The position numbers and the translations under genes are program-made. A stretch of 64,000 nt of DNA from Chitinimonas taiwanensis DSM 18899 (GTDB taxonomy: Bacteria > Pseudomonadota > Gammaproteobacteria > Burkholderiales > Chitinimonadaceae): positions 97,863-161,862 of the forward strand of contig NZ_FPKR01000013.1 in the NCBI RefSeq assembly GCF_900119825.1. The letters are read 5' to 3'. The stretch's first letter is position 1, and every line of letters starts with the position of its first letter. Below are positions 60,100 to 64,000 of this stretch, in pieces. The notes under the pieces were generated by a model. It searched no databases, had not been told where the DNA came from, and saw only the letters and a list, made by a program, of their open reading frames with translations.

Positions 60100-61292
60100 G
60101 ACAGGGATACCTCGGCGGCCATGCTGCGCTGTACACAGTTGCGCCCGGCCGCCTTGGCCGCGTACAGCGCCTGGTCGGCACAGCGGTAGGCCTGCGCAAA
60201 GGACATGGGCGGCGTGATCAGGCACAGGCCGATGCTCAGACTCAGGCGGCTGGCATCGGGCAGCTGCAGGCCCGTGGTGATCTGGCGCAGGCGCTCGGCC
60301 ACCTGTTCGGCGCGCAGCAGATCGCAGTCATACAGCAGCACGGCAAACTCATCCCCACCCAGCCGACCAGGCAGATCGCCCTCGCGCACCACCTGTCGCA
60401 GGGCCGCGCCGAATTCGCGCAACACGGCATCGCCCGCCTGGTGGCCAAAGCGGTCGTTCACCTGTTTGAAGTGATCGAGGTCACAGAGCAAGAGACTGAG
60501 CGGCAGCCCCTGGCGCGCCGCATTGGCCAGCAGCTGCGGCGCGGCGATATCGAAGTGGGCGCGCGAGGCCAACCCGCTCTGCGCATCCACATTGGCGCGC
60601 CGCTCCAGCTCGGCCTGTGCCTGGCGCAGGCCCTGCTCGACCCGGCCATGCACAAGCACCAGCATCGCGCACAGACGCAGAAAGGCGGCAAACAGGCCAG
60701 ACAGGGTCAGCAGCGGCAATGCGCTGGCCAGATTGGCCTTGGCGCTGCCCCACTCGTTCAGCAGCTGGATGATGCGCACGCCATCGGCCAGGGCCACGAT
60801 CAGCACGCTGGCCAGCAAGAGGCGCACCGGCAGGCGCCAGGCCGCGGCACGTACACCGAGCAGAAAGCTGGCAAACAAGCCCAGCTGCACCAACAGGCCG
60901 AGCGAGAAGATCAAGGCCCGGCTGGTATAGCCGGCCCCCATCAGCCAGCTGGCCAGCCACAGGCCAAACACCAGCGCCGCCACCAGCCAGCGACAGACCA
61001 GCGCCGACCGATGCGCGCGGCCAAGCGCAATCCGCAAGCCGGTTTCCATGGCCGGCGCACTGGCCAGCAACAGGGCATTCGACACGCACATAATCAAGCC
61101 AGCCGGCAGCCAAGCCACCAGCAGCAGGAGCAAGGTGGCCAGCGCCAGCTGCAGCTCATTCGCCACCCACCAGCCAAAACCCTTGTCGCTGCGGCTACGC
61201 CACCAGAACACCGCCAGCAGCGCCGCCATCATCGCGTGGCTCAAGCCCCCAAACAGCAAGGCCGTGCCCACATCAGGCACCCATCTCATCAC
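60096..61292 (-). CDS. Membrane-bound diguanylate cyclase
   Basis: The 398-residue protein has six or seven membrane helices (first ~210 residues), a short coiled coil and a GGDEF domain with an intact GRLGGDEFAVLL motif and an inhibitory-site RxxD (REGD) just ahead of it. It should make c-di-GMP under product feedback. It precedes the CHAD gene in one operon. Confidence 0.92.
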   Translation of the reverse strand: MMRWVPDVGTALLFGGLSHAMMAALLAVFWWRSRSDKGFGWWVANELQLALATLLLLLVAWLPAGLIMCVSNALLLASAPAMETGLRIALGRAHRSALVCRWLVAALVFGLWLASWLMGAGYTSRALIFSLGLLVQLGLFASFLLGVRAAAWRLPVRLLLASVLIVALADGVRIIQLLNEWGSAKANLASALPLLTLSGLFAAFLRLCAMLVLVHGRVEQGLRQAQAELERRANVDAQSGLASRAHFDIAAPQLLANAARQGLPLSLLLCDLDHFKQVNDRFGHQAGDAVLREFGAALRQVVREGDLPGRLGGDEFAVLLYDCDLLRAEQVAERLRQITTGLQLPDASRLSLSIGLCLITPPMSFAQAYRCADQALYAAKAAGRNCVQRSMAAEVSLS

Positions 61293-61407
61293 AACACTCC
61301 ACGCTCTACCGCAAAGCGCTCCGCCACGCCGTCCCAGGCTTGCAGTCAGCCCCTGGGCTCAGCAATCATGCGGAGCAGATTCATACCATCAATATTAGGA
61401 GGAACGA

Positions 61408-61803
61408 ATGATCGATCACACCGGCCTGGTTGTCAGTGACTTTGCCCACAGCAAGACGTTTTATATTCATGCGCTGGCCCCGATAGGCTACAGCCTATTG
61501 GCGGAAATCCCCGCCGCGGTGACCGGCCACAGCGATGTGGCCGGCTTTGGCGTGGCGCCCAAGCCCGATTTCTGGATCAGCAGCGGCACGCCGAATCGCC
61601 CGCCCATCCATATCGCCTTCCGGGTGGACAGCCGCGCCGAGGTCGATGCCTTCTACCAGGCTGCGTTAGCCGCCGGCGGACGCGACAACGGCGCGCCCGG
61701 TCCGCGCCCGCATTACCACGCCCACTATTACGGGGCCTTCGTGCTCGACCCGGACGGCCACAATATCGAAGCCGTGTGTCACCACGCCGACACGCCAAGC
61801 TGA
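61408..61803 (+). CDS. VOC/glyoxalase-like protein
   Basis: The 131-residue product starts MIDHTGLVVSDFAHSKTFYIHAL and ends in FVLDPDGHNIEAVCH, the two halves of the VOC beta-alpha-beta-beta-beta fold, with His2-like and Glu metal ligands. It probably is a small metal-dependent lyase or dioxygenase of unknown substrate. An AGGAGG ribosome site lies upstream. Confidence 0.88.
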   Translation: MIDHTGLVVSDFAHSKTFYIHALAPIGYSLLAEIPAAVTGHSDVAGFGVAPKPDFWISSGTPNRPPIHIAFRVDSRAEVDAFYQAALAAGGRDNGAPGPRPHYHAHYYGAFVLDPDGHNIEAVCHHADTPS

Positions 61804-61855
61804 AGCCCGGCTGCCCCACATGCCCTACTTCTGACCAATCACAAGGAGGCGCAGC

Positions 61856-62287
61856 ATGGCGCTGAGCTGGCAATACGATCTGGATGGCGTGGACTGGGAA
61901 GCACTGTCGGCGCTGTACCAGGCCGCCCCGCTAGGGGACAAGAGCGCCGCCCATCTGCAGAAGGTCTTCTCCAACAGCATGTTCCGCTGCTTTGCCTATG
62001 AGGCCGGGCAGCTGCTGGCTGCCGGCCGGGCGCTGGCCGATGGTGGCGATTGCGCCTATCTGTGCGATATCGCCGTCCTGCCCAGCCACCAGGGCCGCGG
62101 CCTGGGCAAGCAGGTCGTCCGCCAGCTGCTGGCTGCCACGCAAGGACACAGAAAAGTCATCCTCTATGCCGTGCCAGGCCGCGAAGACTTCTACCGCCAA
62201 CTGGGCTTTCTGCGCATGCAGACCGCAATGGCCATCTTCGACAACCCGCAGCTACAGCTGGAACGCGGCTATCTGAGCGAAGATTGA
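61856..62287 (+). CDS. GNAT family acetyltransferase
   Basis: The 143-residue product has the acetyl-CoA-binding block LCDIAVLPSHQGRGLGKQVVRQLL (motif QGRGLG) and a C-terminal YRQLGFLRMQTAMAIF typical of small GNAT enzymes. An AGGAGG site precedes the ATG. The substrate is not known. Confidence 0.9.
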   Translation: MALSWQYDLDGVDWEALSALYQAAPLGDKSAAHLQKVFSNSMFRCFAYEAGQLLAAGRALADGGDCAYLCDIAVLPSHQGRGLGKQVVRQLLAATQGHRKVILYAVPGREDFYRQLGFLRMQTAMAIFDNPQLQLERGYLSED

Positions 62288-62453
62288 ATCCTAGGCAGGC
62301 TGGCATACACCATGCCCGAAGCTGAAGCATGAATGCGGTAATCATTCTTCCCCGCGTTTGATCTCATACATGGCGCTGTCCGTGTATTCGAGCAGGCGGA
62401 GCAGCGCATCGCCAAGCAGCAGAAAACCGAGTCGCAAAGGAAATAGGTACTTG

Positions 62454-63752
62454 ATGGATGTTGCACACCCTCTACGCAGCTTGGCACTGACTCGCCGCGC
62501 ACTGATCACAATAGTCTGTTGCCTCGCCTGGCCGGCCTGGTCCGCCTGCCTGCCCACGCCAGATGCAGACTTGCCCGATGCGCCGTACAACGGCTACACG
62601 CCCACAGGCTACAAAGGCGAGCTGGAGCGCGACACTATCTGGTATCGCTCGGTGCGCGTCCTGCCGCAGCCGGATGGCACCCTGCGCTTTGCGCTCAAGC
62701 AGCGGCCTGCGGCGCACTATGCGTCGATCGAACCGCTGCATCTGGGCGGACGCGCAATCGGCTTTGTCGCGACAGCGGAAGGCTGCCAGCAATTGCTCCA
62801 GCGCAATGGGCAACCCTATGCGCTGCCACGCTTCGAGACTGTCCACCCCGAATGGATGGAGGCCAAGGTCCTGGGCGGCACCGGCCGCACCCTGCTGCGT
62901 CTGAAGAGCGGTGATCATTACCGCCTGGCGCTCTTCCAGCGCGGAAGCTTGCTGGCGGTATCACCGCGCGACTACCTGTCCTCCTATAGCAGCTCGACGC
63001 TGGAAGCCAATCGGCACTATCTGCCTGCACAGCTCATGCCTGTCGTCAGTGCCAACGGCCATGGGCTGATCGATCTGCGCAAGCTGAAGGAAGTAGTGCA
63101 ACCCGAATGGTTGGGGGTGGGCGGCCTGAGCGTGCTCGACGACCCGCAAGCCGCGTCTTATCTGCTGAGCGATAGCGGCGAGCAGCGCCGCCTGTATGCG
63201 CTACCCGGCGGCAAGCTGCTGATGGACCGGATAGTCTCACTGACCCCCATCCCCAACTGGTTTCCGTATCGACCGGGCCACCCGGCTGGGCAACGCGCGG
63301 TGCTATTGCTGCACAAGCAGGGCGAAGCAGGCTGCCAGCTGCTGAACTGGCAGCTGCAGCCACTGATGCCGCATCTGCTGCCGCTGCGCCATGGTCAATG
63401 CCAACTGGCGCAGTTCGGCGAACGGCGCTATGTGTTCAGCGACGCTGATATGCAGTCCGTGCATGCCTATGCGATCCTGGCGGAAGGTGCCTTGCGCTGG
63501 ATCAGCACCACCCCGGGGCAGCTGGAAGCAGCGGAAGCGAATACCGGACTGATGGTGCTGCGCGTGTCGAGCGAGCAGGAGACCCGCTACCGCCTCTACT
63601 TCGCCGACGGCAGGCCAGCATCCGCCGAGTACTACACCGGCTTCACGGACCTGGGCTGCGGCTTCTGGCGCGTCAAGCAGGGCGCGACCTGGCTATCGCT
63701 ATCGCGCGATGGACAGACCAGCCCGCAGCTGCGCTACCCATTCAGCTGCTAA
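62454..63752 (+). CDS. Secreted protein of unknown function
   Basis: From ATG 62454 the 432-residue product has a signal peptide (RALITIVCCLAWPAWSA) followed by a mainly beta-rich mature part with repeated L-x-P/G turns, possibly a propeller. Cys residues (SACLPTP, EGCQQL, AGCQLL, GQCQLA, LGCGFW, FSC) suggest disulfides. No family recognised. Confidence 0.65.
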   Translation: MDVAHPLRSLALTRRALITIVCCLAWPAWSACLPTPDADLPDAPYNGYTPTGYKGELERDTIWYRSVRVLPQPDGTLRFALKQRPAAHYASIEPLHLGGRAIGFVATAEGCQQLLQRNGQPYALPRFETVHPEWMEAKVLGGTGRTLLRLKSGDHYRLALFQRGSLLAVSPRDYLSSYSSSTLEANRHYLPAQLMPVVSANGHGLIDLRKLKEVVQPEWLGVGGLSVLDDPQAASYLLSDSGEQRRLYALPGGKLLMDRIVSLTPIPNWFPYRPGHPAGQRAVLLLHKQGEAGCQLLNWQLQPLMPHLLPLRHGQCQLAQFGERRYVFSDADMQSVHAYAILAEGALRWISTTPGQLEAAEANTGLMVLRVSSEQETRYRLYFADGRPASAEYYTGFTDLGCGFWRVKQGATWLSLSRDGQTSPQLRYPFSC

Positions 63753-63822
63753 GCCCTGCCCCTCGCCCGCCCTAGTGGTTGGTGCAGAGCCGGCCGGCAT
63801 CTGCTTGGATGCGGGCAAAAAC

Positions 63823-63859
63823 AAAAAAGCCGCATCGTGTTTAGCGATGCGGCTTTTTT
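63823..63859. terminator. Bidirectional intrinsic terminator
   Basis: GCCGCATCG pairs with CGATGCGGC, flanked by A6 and T6, between the secreted protein gene and the insertion sequence edge. Confidence 0.92.
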
Positions 63860-63905
63860 GAACGTCTTAGGATACTCTAAGACTAATATGTGGCGGGGTC
63901 TCTAT

Positions 63906-63930
63906 TGGACTGTCCCGGAAACGGTAGACA
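63906..63930. repeat. Candidate terminal inverted repeat of an IS3-family element
   Basis: TGGACTGTCCCGGAAACGGT begins shortly before the transposase 3' end on the other strand, at the position expected of an IS end. The partner end is outside the window. Confidence 0.45.
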
Positions 63931-63940
63931 ACCTCCAGCC

Positions 63941-64000
63941 TCACGCCGCGGCTAGTTCAAAGGCCTCGGGACTGACGCCGCCAAGATGGCTATGACGGCG
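63941..64000 (-). CDS. IS3-family transposase OrfB, C-terminal fragment (continues past window)
   Basis: The last 19 codons and stop are visible on the minus strand (RRHSHLGGVSPEAFELAAA). The RRHSxLG...SPxxFE ending is characteristic of IS3-group OrfB DDE transposases. The rest of the gene lies beyond the window edge. Confidence 0.75.
   Translation of the reverse strand, partial: RRHSHLGGVSPEAFELAAA

Noticed and set aside
1..64000. CRISPR array
   Set aside because: No regularly spaced short direct repeats were found. The repeats present are palindromic dispersed elements.

Overview
The window is high-GC bacterial chromosome, most like a betaproteobacterium (possibly Neisseriales, a guess from gene families and style). 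Pointers are an NrdR/DnaA-type nrdAB locus, a CysB-led sulfur cluster, a cohesin-tailed type II secretion-like operon, a PEP-CTERM protein and an integrated filamentous phage. Two pieces stand out as AT-rich or foreign: a GHKL ATPase gene (12210-14087) and the inovirus prophage (about 42528-50016).

Layout. 1-10444: a truncated acyltransferase, an RlmN-family methyltransferase, an OFA-family transporter with a 34-residue companion gene, an fdhF(YdeP)-small wHTH-fdhD operon, a degenerate J-domain membrane protein and an OsmC-YcaO fusion. 10445-12209: mostly dispersed palindromic repeats around a small secreted protein. 12210-18871: the lone GHKL ATPase and nrdB/nrdA, with a third repeat copy between the nrd genes and NrdR and DnaA sites upstream of nrdA. 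19445-23805: a lipoprotein, a 1034-residue subtilase and a PEP-CTERM protein. 24226-33810: one tightly overlapping operon for a type II secretion/MSHA-like machine (pseudopilin, F, E, PilM/N/O/P-like proteins, secretin, three more pseudopilins). 33830-39654: a secreted protein, uvrB, a PAS-GGDEF-EAL protein and a GIN-domain lipoprotein. 39721-54221: a sulfur cluster (cysB, TauE/SafE, cysH, then permease, binding protein, cystathionine gamma-family enzyme and cystathionine beta-synthase) split by tRNA-Ser(GGA) and the prophage. 54760-64000: an ImpA-like metalloprotease, a zinc-ribbon protein, a PuuA-like glutamine synthetase relative, a CHAD protein, a diguanylate cyclase, VOC and GNAT proteins, a secreted protein and the edge of an IS3-family element.

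The prophage has a 7,466-bp unit between its att cores, a normal size for an inovirus. It carries a Cro-like HTH gene, a 49-aa ORF coupled to a HUH replication initiator, an ssDNA-binding protein, small coat proteins, a cysteine-repeat adsorption protein, a DUF2523/pVI-like protein, Zot and a small serine recombinase. It sits in the 3' end of tRNA-Ser(GGA).

The most exciting observation comes from joining the two att ends in silico. In the excised circle the HTH frame runs through the att core, gains a 32-residue tail and stops inside an ATGCTGA overlap with the recombinase start codon. Integration replaces that tail with 5 residues encoded by the tRNA gene and separates the recombinase from its upstream partner, placing a host terminator in front of it. 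This would be an integration-dependent switch of both repressor sequence and integrase expression. It is deduced from sequence and untested.
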